Assembly (NCBI GenBank): GCA_003219695.1
Contig: QHQA01000014.1
Span: 1 to 64,000, forward strand
Direction of reading: 5' to 3'
DNA from: Verrucomicrobiota bacterium
GTDB lineage: Bacteria; Verrucomicrobiota; Verrucomicrobiia; Chthoniobacterales; UBA10450
DNA: 64,000 nt
Shown here: in pieces, positions 34,126-42,704 of the stretch
Layout: every line of letters begins with the position of its first letter
How positions within the stretch are numbered: position 1 is the first letter of the stretch
Program-made: the position numbers and the translations under genes
Notes under the pieces: generated by a model
What the model was told of the DNA's origin: nothing
The model's database searches: none
What the model saw: only the letters and a program-made list of their open reading frames with translations

Positions 34126-34683
34126 ATGAATGTATTTGAGCGGTCTCTGCTGTTTGCCACGGTTTTACTTGCTGGGTGTGGAACCACCCGCGACGTCGCG
34201 ACGACCTCCTACCATGTGACGCGTGGGGCCGCGGTGGGCTCTTACAAAGTAGCTCGAGCCGTTGCGGTCGGTTCGTATCGTGTTGCCAGCGCTCCGGTGC
34301 ATTATGCCACGCGGAAGGGCAATGAACCAACCATGGTCGGAACGACCGAGGCAACGGAATCCGATGTCACCGAGTCCGAACAAGCCGGTCCGCCATCAGA
34401 GGCGGCCTCAGCGCCGCGGCGCCACCCAAACGTGGAGACGGAAAACACTCAAACTCGTCAGGTCGCCCACAGGGAAACAGCGCAGGCAAATCCCAAGCCA
34501 TCAACGTCAGCGCGAGTTTCCTCCGCTCAGACGGAATTTCCGACTGCGAAAGCAGTGCCCGGGAAGTCCGGCTACGTGTTCAGTCCATTTGATGCCAGTG
34601 GAAGGTATGTCGATGTGAGCGGCTACGCGCCCGGGACCAAAGTGAAAGATCCCTGGACCGACAAGATCTTTATCGTTCCGTAG
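34126..34683 (+). CDS. Lipoprotein of unknown function
   Basis: 185 residues. The N-terminus ends its hydrophobic signal with the lipobox LLAGC (Cys 18), so the mature protein is lipid-anchored. Two short repeats follow (SYHVTRGAAVGSYKVARAVAVGSYRVASAPVHY seen as three VGSY/TSY units), then a long disordered Thr/Glu/Pro stretch and a C-terminal conserved-looking segment (PFDASGRYVDVSGYAPGT, then KVKDPWTDKIFIVP). The C-terminal GYAPGTKVKDPxT pattern occurs in small secreted proteins of Verrucomicrobia, function unknown. Confidence 0.6.
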   Translation: MNVFERSLLFATVLLAGCGTTRDVATTSYHVTRGAAVGSYKVARAVAVGSYRVASAPVHYATRKGNEPTMVGTTEATESDVTESEQAGPPSEAASAPRRHPNVETENTQTRQVAHRETAQANPKPSTSARVSSAQTEFPTAKAVPGKSGYVFSPFDASGRYVDVSGYAPGTKVKDPWTDKIFIVP

Positions 34684-34700
34684 CTTGGGCGACGTCCTTT

Positions 34701-34843
34701 CTGGGGAGCACAGGCTGCCAGCCTGTCGGTCTCGGCAGCTTGCCGAGGCGGGCAAATTTCGTGCGATTTTAGAATTGCGTGTTCCAGAAGATGTTGTCGG
34801 CAGGGCTGCCGACAACTACAGGCTGGCAGCCTGTGCTCCCCAG
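34701..34843. repeat. 143-bp nested inverted-repeat element, copy 1
   Basis: Outer arms CTGGGGAGCACAGGCTGCC and its complement end the element exactly. Inside are a GTCTCGGCA/TGCCGAG hairpin near the left arm and GTTGTCGGCA-gggc-TGCCGACAAC at 34793-34816, around a roughly 40-base unique core. It lies between the lipoprotein and dsbD-like genes. Copy 2 at 57262-57403 is in the opposite orientation. Confidence 0.85.
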
Positions 34844-34880
34844 ACATTGCCGCGAACGTGGGCGAGTGCTACGTAATCAT

Positions 34881-37010
34881 ATGAGACCCGCTTCGAGGCT
34901 TGCTGCCTGTTTGGTGCTTTGCTGGCTAGTTGTTGGCATTGTGCCGTACGGCCTCGGCCAGGCGTACCGGGGAAAACAACTTGTTAAGGCGGAGCTATTG
35001 GCTGACACCAACGCGATTGTCCCCGGCAAGCCTTTCACTGTCGGCCTGCTGCTGCGAATGGCTCCCGGCTGGCATACTTATTGGAAATTTTCCGGTGACG
35101 CAGGTCTTCCCACAGAATTGAAATGGAAACTGCCACCGGGCTGGAAAATCGGCGAGATTCAATGGCCGATTCCACTGAAAACGATCGATCCAGGCGATAT
35201 TCAAACTTACGGATACGAAAATGAAGTCCTGCTGATGCAGGAAATCACGCCGCCGGCGAAAATTGATAGTCAATCAGTGAAACTTTCCGCGGACGCAAGC
35301 TGGCTGGTCTGCGAGAAAATCTGCATCCCCGGCGCCGCAACGTTGCAGTCGGATTTGCCGGTATCGACAACCAGTCAGCCAGCGAACACAGAACTTTTCG
35401 CGCGTTACCGGCGTTTGCTGCCGCGAGATTGGCCGGGACCGGACGTGGCAACTGCCGATTGGAGCCGGGTTGGCTCCGATCTTCGTCTGAAAATCGGGAG
35501 CGCAACTTTGGCAAAGTATCCGGCCGTCGATTTTTTTCCTGTGCCTGACGAAGGCACGGTGGTCGGCCATCCAGCAATCGAATCGCGGAACAAAAATGAA
35601 ATCGTGTTTCGTATTCCCATCGAGTCGTCGGGCAAGAATTTGTCGTCCATGGCAGGCCTGATTGTATTTTCGCAGCAGCCAAACGGCGAAGACCGCGCAG
35701 CGTGGCAGATTCCAACGTCGCCGGTTGTTTCGGCAGCGCGCCCGGTGCAGGCGCGTGGAGTTTTCACTTTTCTGCTCTTCGGTTTTATCGGCGGCATCAT
35801 TTTGAATTTGATGCCGTGCGTGTTGCCGGTGATCTCGCTGAAGATCTTCGGGTTCATCCAACACGCGGGCCAGAGCCGGCAGAAAATCTTGCGAAGCGGG
35901 ATTGCGTTCACGGCTGGAATTTTCGCGTGGTTTATCGCGCTTGCGGTGCTGCTGATTGCACTCAAGGCCGCCGGGCGCGATGTCACCTGGGGCGGGTTTC
36001 AATTCACCAACGCTTATTTTGTTCTGACGCTGAGCGTGATTGTGCTGGTGTTCGCTTTGAATCTCCTTGGCGTGTTCGAAATTTCGTTGCCGCAAAGCAT
36101 GACGCGCGGCTTGCTTTCGACGACCGAGCGTAAGGATGATCTCGGCTCCTTTTCCCAAGGGGTGTTCGCGACTGTGCTGGCCACGCCATGCACCGCGCCG
36201 TTTTTGGGCACAGCGCTCGGCTTCGCCTTCACGCAGTCGCCCGGGATCATCCTGGGGATGTTTGTCGCCATCGCGGCCGGTATGAGCGCGCCTTATATGC
36301 TTTTCAGCGCGCAACCGGCGTGGCTGCGCTTTTTGCCAAAGCCCGGCCCATGGATGGTGCACGTGAAGCAATTCATGGGCTTTCTGTTGCTGGCGACATT
36401 GCTCTTTCTTCTTTACGTGCTCGGCGCTCAACGCGGGCTGGAAGGAGCGATCTGGGCAAGCTGTTTCCTGCTGGTAATCAGTGTCGCGTGCTGGATGAAA
36501 GGCGCGTTCGTTGTGCCAAAAGCATCGGTCACGGAACGAAGCATCGTGCTCGTGCTCATGCTCGTGCTCGTGCTCGCGAGCGGGATTTATTTCATCGGCG
36601 AGAAATTTCAGTCAACGAACCTAGCGTCAGTCGATTCTCGCCTCCGAGGCGACTGGCAGGCGTTCACGCCCGACCGCTTGCAAGCGGAGCTGGCGCAAGG
36701 CCGCACTGTGTTTGTCGATTTCACGGCCGCCTGGTGTCTCACGTGTAAATTCAATGAAGCCAACGTGCTTGAGAGCGCCGACGTGCGGGAGGCGTTTCAA
36801 CGCCACGGCATTGTGAAATTGAAAGCCGATTGGACCAACGGCGATCCGGTTATCACGAAATTATTACAACAATTCGGCCGTCCTGGCGTGCCACTGTATG
36901 TGCTTTATCCCGGGAAAAATGAACAGCCGATTGTGTTTCCCGAGCTGCTTACCAAGAACATGCTCCTACAGAAACTCGAAACAGTCTCGCGCGCAGTCGC
37001 TTCGCAGTAA
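34881..37010 (+). CDS. DsbD-like thiol:disulfide transmembrane reductase
   Basis: 709 residues from ATG 34881; the upstream in-frame extension would run through the 143-bp repeat. A signal peptide leads to a periplasmic domain with the DsbD-alpha-like WLVCEKICIPG cysteine pair. An eight-helix domain with MPCVLPVISLKI and ATPCTAPFLGTALG carries the two membrane cysteines. The C-terminal thioredoxin domain has WCLTC (C619, C622). Such proteins carry electrons from cytoplasmic thioredoxin to periplasmic thiol proteins. The last but one membrane segment is encoded by a tandem CTCGTG array (VLVLMLVLVLAS). The redoxin gene downstream is a likely client. Confidence 0.88.
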   Translation: MRPASRLAACLVLCWLVVGIVPYGLGQAYRGKQLVKAELLADTNAIVPGKPFTVGLLLRMAPGWHTYWKFSGDAGLPTELKWKLPPGWKIGEIQWPIPLKTIDPGDIQTYGYENEVLLMQEITPPAKIDSQSVKLSADASWLVCEKICIPGAATLQSDLPVSTTSQPANTELFARYRRLLPRDWPGPDVATADWSRVGSDLRLKIGSATLAKYPAVDFFPVPDEGTVVGHPAIESRNKNEIVFRIPIESSGKNLSSMAGLIVFSQQPNGEDRAAWQIPTSPVVSAARPVQARGVFTFLLFGFIGGIILNLMPCVLPVISLKIFGFIQHAGQSRQKILRSGIAFTAGIFAWFIALAVLLIALKAAGRDVTWGGFQFTNAYFVLTLSVIVLVFALNLLGVFEISLPQSMTRGLLSTTERKDDLGSFSQGVFATVLATPCTAPFLGTALGFAFTQSPGIILGMFVAIAAGMSAPYMLFSAQPAWLRFLPKPGPWMVHVKQFMGFLLLATLLFLLYVLGAQRGLEGAIWASCFLLVISVACWMKGAFVVPKASVTERSIVLVLMLVLVLASGIYFIGEKFQSTNLASVDSRLRGDWQAFTPDRLQAELAQGRTVFVDFTAAWCLTCKFNEANVLESADVREAFQRHGIVKLKADWTNGDPVITKLLQQFGRPGVPLYVLYPGKNEQPIVFPELLTKNMLLQKLETVSRAVASQ

Positions 37011-37043
37011 TTGCAATGCCGCCTGGCTTTTGTGAGTCATCCC

Positions 37044-37068
37044 GGCGCGCCCGGCGGTCGCGCCCTAC
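37044..37068. repeat. Single REP unit (GTAG foot on minus strand, GGCGCG hairpin)
   Basis: Read on the minus strand it is GTAGGGCGCGACCGCCGGG and onward to GCGCC: a GTAG foot followed by a GGCGCG/CGCGCC hairpin. A near-identical unit is at 60283-60307. It lies between the dsbD-like gene and the redoxin gene. Confidence 0.7.
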
Positions 37069-37160
37069 CGCTGCTGCATTTGAATTACTGCGCGTTTCTT
37101 ACAGATGCGTTACTTGAGAGAATTTGAACCATCTCAGAGGCTGTGTTTTCTAATGGAACT

Positions 37161-37775
37161 ATGAATACGAAAACAACCTTAGCCATTCTTACATCATTAA
37201 TCGCAACCGCGGCCTATGCGTTCGATCCGCCGCCGGTGGGCAACGCTGCGCCGGATTTTTCGCTCAGGGACGCGAAAGGCCAGGCCCATTCGCTTTCGCA
37301 ATACAAGGGCAAATACGTCGTGCTCGAATGGTTTAATCCGGAATGCCCATTCGTGAAGAAGCATTACGGCAGCGGCAACATGCAAAAATTGCAGGACGAA
37401 TATACGAGCAAAGGCGTTGTGTGGCTGACCATCGATTCCAATGCGCCGGGCGCCCAGGGCAATCTGACGCCCGAGGAGGCAGAAAAAATTACTACTTCCT
37501 GGAAGACGCATCAGACCGCGTTGCTACTCGACCCCGAAGGCAAAGTGGGACAGGCGTATGGCGCCAAGAACACGCCCGACATGGTGATAATTAATCCCGA
37601 GGGAAAAATCGCCTACGAAGGCGCGATCGACAACAAAGCTACGCCGAACCCGGCGGATATCCCTACCTCGACCAACTACGTCAAAGCCGCGCTGGACGAA
37701 TCCCTCGCCGGCAAACCCGTCACCACATCACACACGAAGCCGTACGGTTGCTCGGTCAAATACAAATCGTCATAG
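37161..37775 (+). CDS. Secreted thioredoxin-fold protein (redoxin/AhpC-TSA type)
   Basis: 204 residues from ATG 37161. A signal peptide (TLAILTSLIATAAYA) is followed by GNAAPDFSLRDAKGQ, VVLEWFNPECPFVKKHYG and a typical thioredoxin-like core with DPEGKVGQAYGAKNTPDM. Only one cysteine is at the active site (PECPF) where thioredoxins have CxxC, so it is peroxiredoxin-like or a one-cysteine thiol protein; a second cysteine is near the C-terminus (YGCSVKY). It follows the dsbD-like reductase, which could recycle it in the periplasm. Confidence 0.8.
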   Translation: MNTKTTLAILTSLIATAAYAFDPPPVGNAAPDFSLRDAKGQAHSLSQYKGKYVVLEWFNPECPFVKKHYGSGNMQKLQDEYTSKGVVWLTIDSNAPGAQGNLTPEEAEKITTSWKTHQTALLLDPEGKVGQAYGAKNTPDMVIINPEGKIAYEGAIDNKATPNPADIPTSTNYVKAALDESLAGKPVTTSHTKPYGCSVKYKSS

Positions 37776-37830
37776 AGCCGTAGCGGGCGCGTAGCCGGCA
37801 AAAGGTGTCGCAGCGGCGGTTCGCTTTCGG

Positions 37831-37857
37831 CAGTCTTTCGGCAAGCCCGAAAGATTG
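37831..37857. terminator. Hairpin between convergent genes
   Basis: An 11-bp stem (CAGTCTTTCGG with CCGAAAGATTG, one G-T pair) with a five-base loop lies between the redoxin gene and the convergent short-chain dehydrogenase gene. It has no long T run, so its role as an intrinsic terminator is only a possibility. Confidence 0.4.
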
Positions 37858-37875
37858 CAAAGTGAGCTGCGCAAC

Positions 37876-38673
37876 TCACACGCGTTTCGGGGAGAGCCGT
37901 AATACCAAGCGCACGACTGGCATCGGCATCAGCCGACTCAGGAACATTGCAATCTTCATTGCAAGTCCAGGAATTACCAGGGGCAGGTCTGCTTCCAGCG
38001 CGGCCAGCGCCTGACGCACGACTTGTTGAACCGGAACAAAAAGAATTCTCGAACCCATCACGGGCTGAGCGCCCGGACGTGCGGCGATTTCTTGAAATTC
38101 CGTGCGCACAGGACCGGGACACACGGCACATACGCTCACGCCTGTTCTCCAGAGTTCGGCCCGAAGCGCTTCAGAAAAACTTGTCACGTACGCTTTGGTA
38201 GCGGCGTAAACAGCGTCGCCTGGGATGGGAAGAAAACCAGCTGACGAGCTGACGTTCAGGATGCCGCCGCGGCGTTTTGCGATCATCTTTGGAAGCAAAT
38301 GGCGGGTGAGCGAAGTAAGCGCCACCGTATTTACCAGCATCATCTGATCGTTGCGGATGGGATCGCTCGTCGCAAAGGCGCCGGTATCGCCCAGTCCAGC
38401 ATTATTGATTAAAAGATCGACATCGATCTTTTCGCGATCGATCCAGTGCATCAATTCCTTGAGTTCCGCAAAATCAGCGAGATCGACTTTCCGAATGTAA
38501 ACAGCGAGATTTGGATGCTGCTGTCGCAATTCATCACGCAGCTCAGCCAATCTTTCCTCACGACGCGCCACCAGAATCATCGAGCGCGAGCGATTCGCGA
38601 GTTGCCGCGCAAATTCGCGCCCGATCCCAGCGGAGGCGCCCGTGATGAGCGCGTTACAGCCGTCGAGGTTCAT
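37876..38673 (-). CDS. Short-chain dehydrogenase/reductase
   Basis: 265 residues from ATG 38673; the earlier in-frame start would place the N-terminus in a repeat. The classical SDR pattern is complete: TGASAGIG (nucleotide loop), LINNAGLG, the Ser in NVSSSAGFLP, and YAATKAY (YxxxK). The C-terminal 40 residues are hydrophobic (AMKIAMFLSRLMPMPVVRLVLRL) and suggest membrane association, as in SDRs acting on lipid substrates. Cofactor preference is probably NADP, since an Arg pair (ARREERL) follows the second strand, but the substrate is unknown. Confidence 0.85.
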   Translation of the reverse strand: MNLDGCNALITGASAGIGREFARQLANRSRSMILVARREERLAELRDELRQQHPNLAVYIRKVDLADFAELKELMHWIDREKIDVDLLINNAGLGDTGAFATSDPIRNDQMMLVNTVALTSLTRHLLPKMIAKRRGGILNVSSSAGFLPIPGDAVYAATKAYVTSFSEALRAELWRTGVSVCAVCPGPVRTEFQEIAARPGAQPVMGSRILFVPVQQVVRQALAALEADLPLVIPGLAMKIAMFLSRLMPMPVVRLVLRLSPKRV

Positions 38674-38685
38674 TTCTCTCTTTAT

Positions 38686-38714
38686 GTCATTCCGAGCGAA
38701 GTCGAGGAATCTCC
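38686..38714. repeat. GTCATTCCGAG repeat, single arm
   Basis: One arm of the family seen in full at 3394-3485. It provides the last codons (IPRLRSE) and TGA stop of the pseudouridine synthase gene on the minus strand, and lies just upstream of the short-chain dehydrogenase start. Confidence 0.75.
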
Positions 38715-39409
38715 AAGTATTGGTTTGGTCGCAACGAGTCCAGCTCACGCTTTGTCAGCGCCCGCCAATGTCCGCGTGGCAAATCACCAAGCCGCAGATG
38801 ACCGATTCGAACGCGAACCAGATGTTTGATGCGGTAGCCAACGCCTTCAAACATGCGACGAACTTGCCGATTTATCCCCTGTCGAAGAACAACACGCAAT
38901 TTCGTACGCGTGACCGGGCGGAGTTGCGTGATCTGCGCTCGTTGTCCATCGAGAAAAATTCCGCGCAGCAATCTCGGCGCGAGCGCCGGGTCCCATGACC
39001 GATCCAGCGTCACCTCATATTCTTTCTCGATTTTGTAACGAGGATGCGTGAGCCGCTGCGCCAGTTCGCCATCGTTTGTGAGAAGAAGCAGGCCCCCAGT
39101 TTGCGCGTCCAGACGGCCGATGTTGAACAGCCGGGAAAATTTCTGCGGAAGCAGATCAAAGACTGTATCGCGCGCGTGCGGATCTTTTCGCGTGGAAACA
39201 AACCCCGCCGGTTTATGCAGCATAATGGTAAACGCCGGCGCGACGTGAACCAGTTTGCCATCAACTTTGACGTGATCGTCCGGGCCAGGCTGTGCGCTGA
39301 AGTTGATGCACACCTTACCATTCATGGTGACGCGACCCGCCGCGATTAACTCATCACAATGCCGGCGCGATCCGACGCCGGCGGCGGCGAGGAAACGGTT
39401 GAGGCGCAT
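38687..39409 (-). CDS. RsuA/RluB-family 23S/16S rRNA pseudouridine synthase
   Basis: 240 residues. An S4 RNA-binding domain (RLNRFLAAAGVGSRRHCDELIAAGRV, at residues 2-60, quoted in part) is followed by the pseudouridine synthase domain with the catalytic Asp in IGRLDAQTGGLLLLTNDG. LRQGINRQVRRMFEGVGY is the RluB/RsuA-typical motif. The protein isomerises a uridine in ribosomal RNA; whether in the large or small subunit is not settled, though RluB/E-like is likely. The C-terminal IPRLRSE and the stop codon come from a dispersed repeat, so the native end may have been around residue 230. Confidence 0.88.
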   Translation of the reverse strand: MRLNRFLAAAGVGSRRHCDELIAAGRVTMNGKVCINFSAQPGPDDHVKVDGKLVHVAPAFTIMLHKPAGFVSTRKDPHARDTVFDLLPQKFSRLFNIGRLDAQTGGLLLLTNDGELAQRLTHPRYKIEKEYEVTLDRSWDPALAPRLLRGIFLDGQRAQITQLRPVTRTKLRVVLRQGINRQVRRMFEGVGYRIKHLVRVRIGHLRLGDLPRGHWRALTKRELDSLRPNQYLEIPRLRSE

Positions 39410-39429
39410 GTCGCTTTGCTAAACCGACT

Positions 39430-39519
39430 GTCATTCCGAGCGAAGTCGAGGAATCCCGTTGCACGACTGTGAGTAGCGCCACGAGATCCTTCGACGTCGC
39501 TTCGCTCGCTCAGGATGAC
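39430..39519. repeat. Paired GTCATTCCGAG / CTTCGCTCAGGATGAC repeats
   Basis: A GTCATTCCGAG arm at 39430-39458 faces a related arm ending CTCAGGATGAC at 39484-39519. It lies between the small basic protein gene and the pseudouridine synthase gene, both on the minus strand. Confidence 0.65.
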
Positions 39520-39537
39520 GCTAGCTGTTCAACGCTT

Positions 39538-39693
39538 CTACACGTCCGGCTTGGTCTTGGGCAGGCCGACCACTTTCTGGCCGTCCTTCCATTGATCGCG
39601 CTTTTTCAGAAGCTCAACGCGCTCGAAGCGTTTCAGCACGTTGCGCCGGGCAGCAATCGTGCTTGCCCCTTTTAAACTGCGATGTTGTGACAT
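39538..39693 (-). CDS. Small basic protein of Verrucomicrobia/Chlamydia type
   Basis: A 51-residue gene: ATG at 39693-39691, TAG at 39540-39538. The product starts MSQHRSLKGASTIAARRNVL and continues KRFERVELLKKRDQWKDGQK to a VVGLPKTKPDV end. This matches a small basic protein family (TIGR04137-type, seen across Verrucomicrobia and Chlamydiae) thought to bind ribosomal RNA. The MSQHRSL opening and the GLPKTKP end are diagnostic. It is the only gene in the gap 39410-39828 apart from repeats, and is the strongest single marker for the phylum in this window. Confidence 0.88.
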   Translation of the reverse strand: MSQHRSLKGASTIAARRNVLKRFERVELLKKRDQWKDGQKVVGLPKTKPDV

Positions 39694-39828
39694 GAATGCG
39701 GCTGAAAAGTTAAAGGGTTAAATGATTACAAAGTTACAACGGAATGCGAGCGGGCACTGTAAGCCAGCACAGGCGTTTTTCAAGAAGCCGGACAGAATCC
39801 CTTTTTAACTTTTAACAAATCAAACTCA

Positions 39829-41631
39829 CTAAAGTTGATTGCTTAGCACTGCGTACGTCCCTGAGGTCGTGACCTGATGGTAAATGTGAAAGCGGCTGGT
39901 CAATAGCTGTTTCCAGTAGTCCGCCCGGCTTTGCTCGACAATTAGATAAACCGGGGTGGGCCGGCGCCATGTTTCCAGGACCGCATCTTCATTCAGGAAA
40001 ATATCAACGGAAGCTCCGCCAAGCGGCGCCGCTTTCCGGCGGTTTTGATTAACAAGAAAGAACTTTCGGTTCAGATAAAAGATCAGGCTGCTGCTGTCAT
40101 CGAGGGGCCCTTCGAAAATCGTAATGCCGGCTGCCTCGAGCCGCGGATTTAAAAATCGTGCGACATCGGCGAGTGAAAAATAAGGCGCGGTGCGCGCGAT
40201 ACCTGCGATCATACTCAGCCCGATTGGAACCATCGACGCAGCCAGAGCGATGGCAGCGAGTTTCTGGCGGTGTTTGAAAATAAAGTAGAGCGCCACCAAC
40301 GCGAAAACCGTGAGCGAAACCGCTGTGACCACTGCCAACGGCCGTAGTACCAGCCAGGTTGAGATGGGCATGTCGTGCAATGCCTTCCAGGCTGTCCAGC
40401 GCGCATCCATCGTCCCCCAGTTTCCGTTTAAAGTGCGGGCGGCCCCAGCAAGGAAGAATGCCGCCGCGGCGCTCACCGCGCCGGCGACACCCACAGCGAT
40501 TGCGCCTGTGGCGCGCCACACCCCCGGCATCCGGTCCCATGCGACCGCGGCCCAGAGCGCAAACGCGCCCCACATGCTCATCGAATAATAATCCTGCCGT
40601 TGCCCCAGAAAGAGCAGCGGGACAAAAACGATGCCCATCCAGCAAAGCGGCAACGCATCGGCGAAGGTGATCTCACGCGGTCGCATCACGCGCTGCCAGG
40701 CAAACATCACTCCGGGGAGCAGCGCGATCGACCACGGAAACCACCAAGCCAGATGCATGAGCACAAATTGATAGGCAGGCACGCCCAGGTAATCGTGCGT
40801 TTCGTCGGAAAGCCCGCGCAGATGCCCCAGCCATTCGGAGCGGATTAAATGACGAAAGTAACTGCGAAAATGCCATTCCGCCCAAATGTGCCAGGGGGTG
40901 ACGATTAAAAGAAAGATCGCCACGTATTCCCATCGCAAAAGCGCGCGAAATCGCAGACGTGCTTCGCGATAAAAGATCGACAGCAAAAGTAAAATCGCTG
41001 CCGGATAAACAAGGCCGAGTAACCCTTTCGTCAGGCAAGCGAACGCCGAGCAAATCCAAAAGCCCACGAACCAGGCACGCCGATGACGTCGCTGTTGGTA
41101 GGCGCACAATCCGCAGAAAATCGCGCCTGCGATGAATGCGCTGACCAGCGGTTCGGGCATGACGATGCGCCCGAGTAGAAATGTGCCGCAGAAGCTGAGA
41201 TAAATCAGACCGGCGATGAAGCCGCGCCAGTAATCCGTGAGTTTCTCGCCGATCAAAAAAATCAGCGCAACCGTGGCGACTACCCCCAGCGCGGCGGGCA
41301 GCCGGGCAGCGGCTGCGCTGATGCCGAAAAGTTTGAACGAGATAATAATGAGCCAGTACAGCAACGGCGGTTTTTGCAGGCGCGCGATACCGTCGTTCGT
41401 CGGCAGAAGCCAATGGTGATTCGTTACCATCTCGCGCGCGGCTCCCGCGTATTGGCCCTCGGTCTGGCTGTACAAATCGCCCGTGCCGATCGTCGCGACG
41501 TGCAACAGCGCCGCCAGCGCAATTAGAATCACCAACAGAACGTGCCGCGTGGGCGGCGCAGGCAACGCCGGCGGTTCGAGCAGAGTCTTTTCCAGGGTTA
41601 AGCTGTGTGCGCTTGCGGTCATTGACTGCAT
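39829..41631 (-). CDS. GT39/ArnT-like polyprenol-phosphate glycosyltransferase
   Basis: 600 residues from the ATG at 41631, whose A is shared with the TAA of the upstream thioesterase gene (TAATG overlap). The first membrane helix (VLLVILIALAALLHVATI) is followed by a periplasmic loop with GDLYSQTEGQYAGAAREM. That is the acidic and YxxxAREM region of GT-C transferases such as ArnT, where an Asp/Glu is catalytic. Ten to twelve helices follow. The family moves a sugar from an undecaprenyl or dolichyl carrier to lipid A or protein. Donor and acceptor are not determinable, though lipid A modification is plausible. Confidence 0.8.
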   Translation of the reverse strand: MQSMTASAHSLTLEKTLLEPPALPAPPTRHVLLVILIALAALLHVATIGTGDLYSQTEGQYAGAAREMVTNHHWLLPTNDGIARLQKPPLLYWLIIISFKLFGISAAAARLPAALGVVATVALIFLIGEKLTDYWRGFIAGLIYLSFCGTFLLGRIVMPEPLVSAFIAGAIFCGLCAYQQRRHRRAWFVGFWICSAFACLTKGLLGLVYPAAILLLLSIFYREARLRFRALLRWEYVAIFLLIVTPWHIWAEWHFRSYFRHLIRSEWLGHLRGLSDETHDYLGVPAYQFVLMHLAWWFPWSIALLPGVMFAWQRVMRPREITFADALPLCWMGIVFVPLLFLGQRQDYYSMSMWGAFALWAAVAWDRMPGVWRATGAIAVGVAGAVSAAAAFFLAGAARTLNGNWGTMDARWTAWKALHDMPISTWLVLRPLAVVTAVSLTVFALVALYFIFKHRQKLAAIALAASMVPIGLSMIAGIARTAPYFSLADVARFLNPRLEAAGITIFEGPLDDSSSLIFYLNRKFFLVNQNRRKAAPLGGASVDIFLNEDAVLETWRRPTPVYLIVEQSRADYWKQLLTSRFHIYHQVTTSGTYAVLSNQL

Positions 41632-42110
41632 TATTCGTCGGAAGCAAGTCCGATTCGGCGTTCGCCCTTGGAATGTCGGACGGATTCCGCCTTTGTATAT
41701 TTTTTCCAATGTTCGGGCAGACGCAGCAGTTTCCCGCTCGGCATCTCGATCAGCGCAAGCATCTGGCGACATTCCGCTATGAGCGTGTTGTCCGTCGGTC
41801 GTGTAATCCGAAATGCGCACCAAAACCGCGCATGCTGCACCTCATCGAGCCAACCCTCGATCACCAGCCGGTCGCCGAGCTTGGCTGCGCGGCGATAATG
41901 AATCTCGGTGTGCACCACCACCGGATAAGTTTGTTTCTCGGCCATCTCTGCCAGGGCGAGCCCGAGTTGCTCGGCAAGATGCGTGCGCGCGATCTCGATA
42001 AATCGCAGATACGCAATGTTGGAGACGACGCCTCCGCAATCCGTGTCGAAAAACATCACCTGCACTTCGGTGCGAATGTGCGGTGTATTTGCGGCCACAA
42101 GGACCAACAA
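41631..42110 (-). CDS. YbgC/FadM-type acyl-CoA thioesterase
   Basis: 159 residues. The hot-dog fold opens with VQVMFFDTDCGGVVSNIAYLRF (catalytic Asp in FDTD; quoted to show the motif, residues 17-37), then TEIHYRRAAKLGDRLVIEGW and CRQMLALIEM. Such enzymes hydrolyse short- or medium-chain acyl-CoA; YbgC is usually near tol-pal genes, which are not seen here. The stop overlaps the start of the glycosyltransferase gene by one base, indicating translational coupling. The functional link between the two is not obvious. Confidence 0.82.
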   Translation of the reverse strand: MLVLVAANTPHIRTEVQVMFFDTDCGGVVSNIAYLRFIEIARTHLAEQLGLALAEMAEKQTYPVVVHTEIHYRRAAKLGDRLVIEGWLDEVQHARFWCAFRITRPTDNTLIAECRQMLALIEMPSGKLLRLPEHWKKYTKAESVRHSKGERRIGLASDE

Positions 42111-42170
42111 TCATCCCGAAATGGGTTTCGAAGCAACGCGAAAGGGATTTGACGTCTCACACTCGCGTGC

Positions 42171-42693
42171 ATGACTTACGAACAATTCGAAGATTTGCCT
42201 GTGTGGCAGGAAGCTATGCGCTTGGCCCATGGTGTTTACGATCTAACAGAAAATCAGCGGTTCAAAATCAGCTTCAGCCTGCGCGACCAAATTGAACGTA
42301 GTAGTATGTCTGTTTCCCACAACATTGCAGAGGGCTTGGAGCGTGGCACGACCAACGAATTGCTCGCGTTCATTTACATCACGCGTGGCTCGGCTGGTGA
42401 AACTCGCTCCAAGCTCTGCTTCATGGAAAAGCGCCCTCGTGCTGGCGAATTTCAAATCTGAAATTTCAAATTTCAAATCCATCGCCAAGTCTTGCTCGAA
42501 GCAATTGCGGGCTTGGGCGGATCATCTGCAGAACTCCGAGATCAGAGGCCAGAGGCATCTGAGTGATCGATCGCGGCACGCGTCGGACCAAAAGAAGCGT
42601 GCAATGGCCTTCAATGAGAAGCTTCTTCGCAAATTACCAGCAACTCATCCATTGCGATTAGCAAAGGAGAAGACGCCCGAGTCTGAGATTTGA
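42171..42693 (+). pseudogene. Four-helix-bundle (23S rRNA intervening sequence type) protein, frameshifted
   Basis: The first part, 42171 to about 42430, reads MTYEQFEDLPVWQEAMRLAH, then SMSVSHNIAEGLERGTTNEL and SAGETRSKLCF, the hallmark of the S23/avd-like four-helix family. After CFME the frame stops early, but the fourth helix and tail (ANFKSEISNFKSIAKSCSKQ and onward) are present in the next frame, to a TGA at 42693. One extra base near 42430-42445 explains this. The break lies beside an AAATTTCAAAT repeat (42449-42479) that recurs at 42690-42720. Confidence 0.7.
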
Positions 42694-42704
42694 AATCTGA
42701 AATT

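Noticed and set aside
34685..34876. Small open frames on both strands at the 143-bp repeat
   Set aside because: They are translations of the palindromic arms and appear in both copies regardless of frame.
35274..36431. Open frame of 385 codons on the minus strand
   Set aside because: Fully antisense to the dsbD-like gene, dominated by Arg, Gln and His, without domains.
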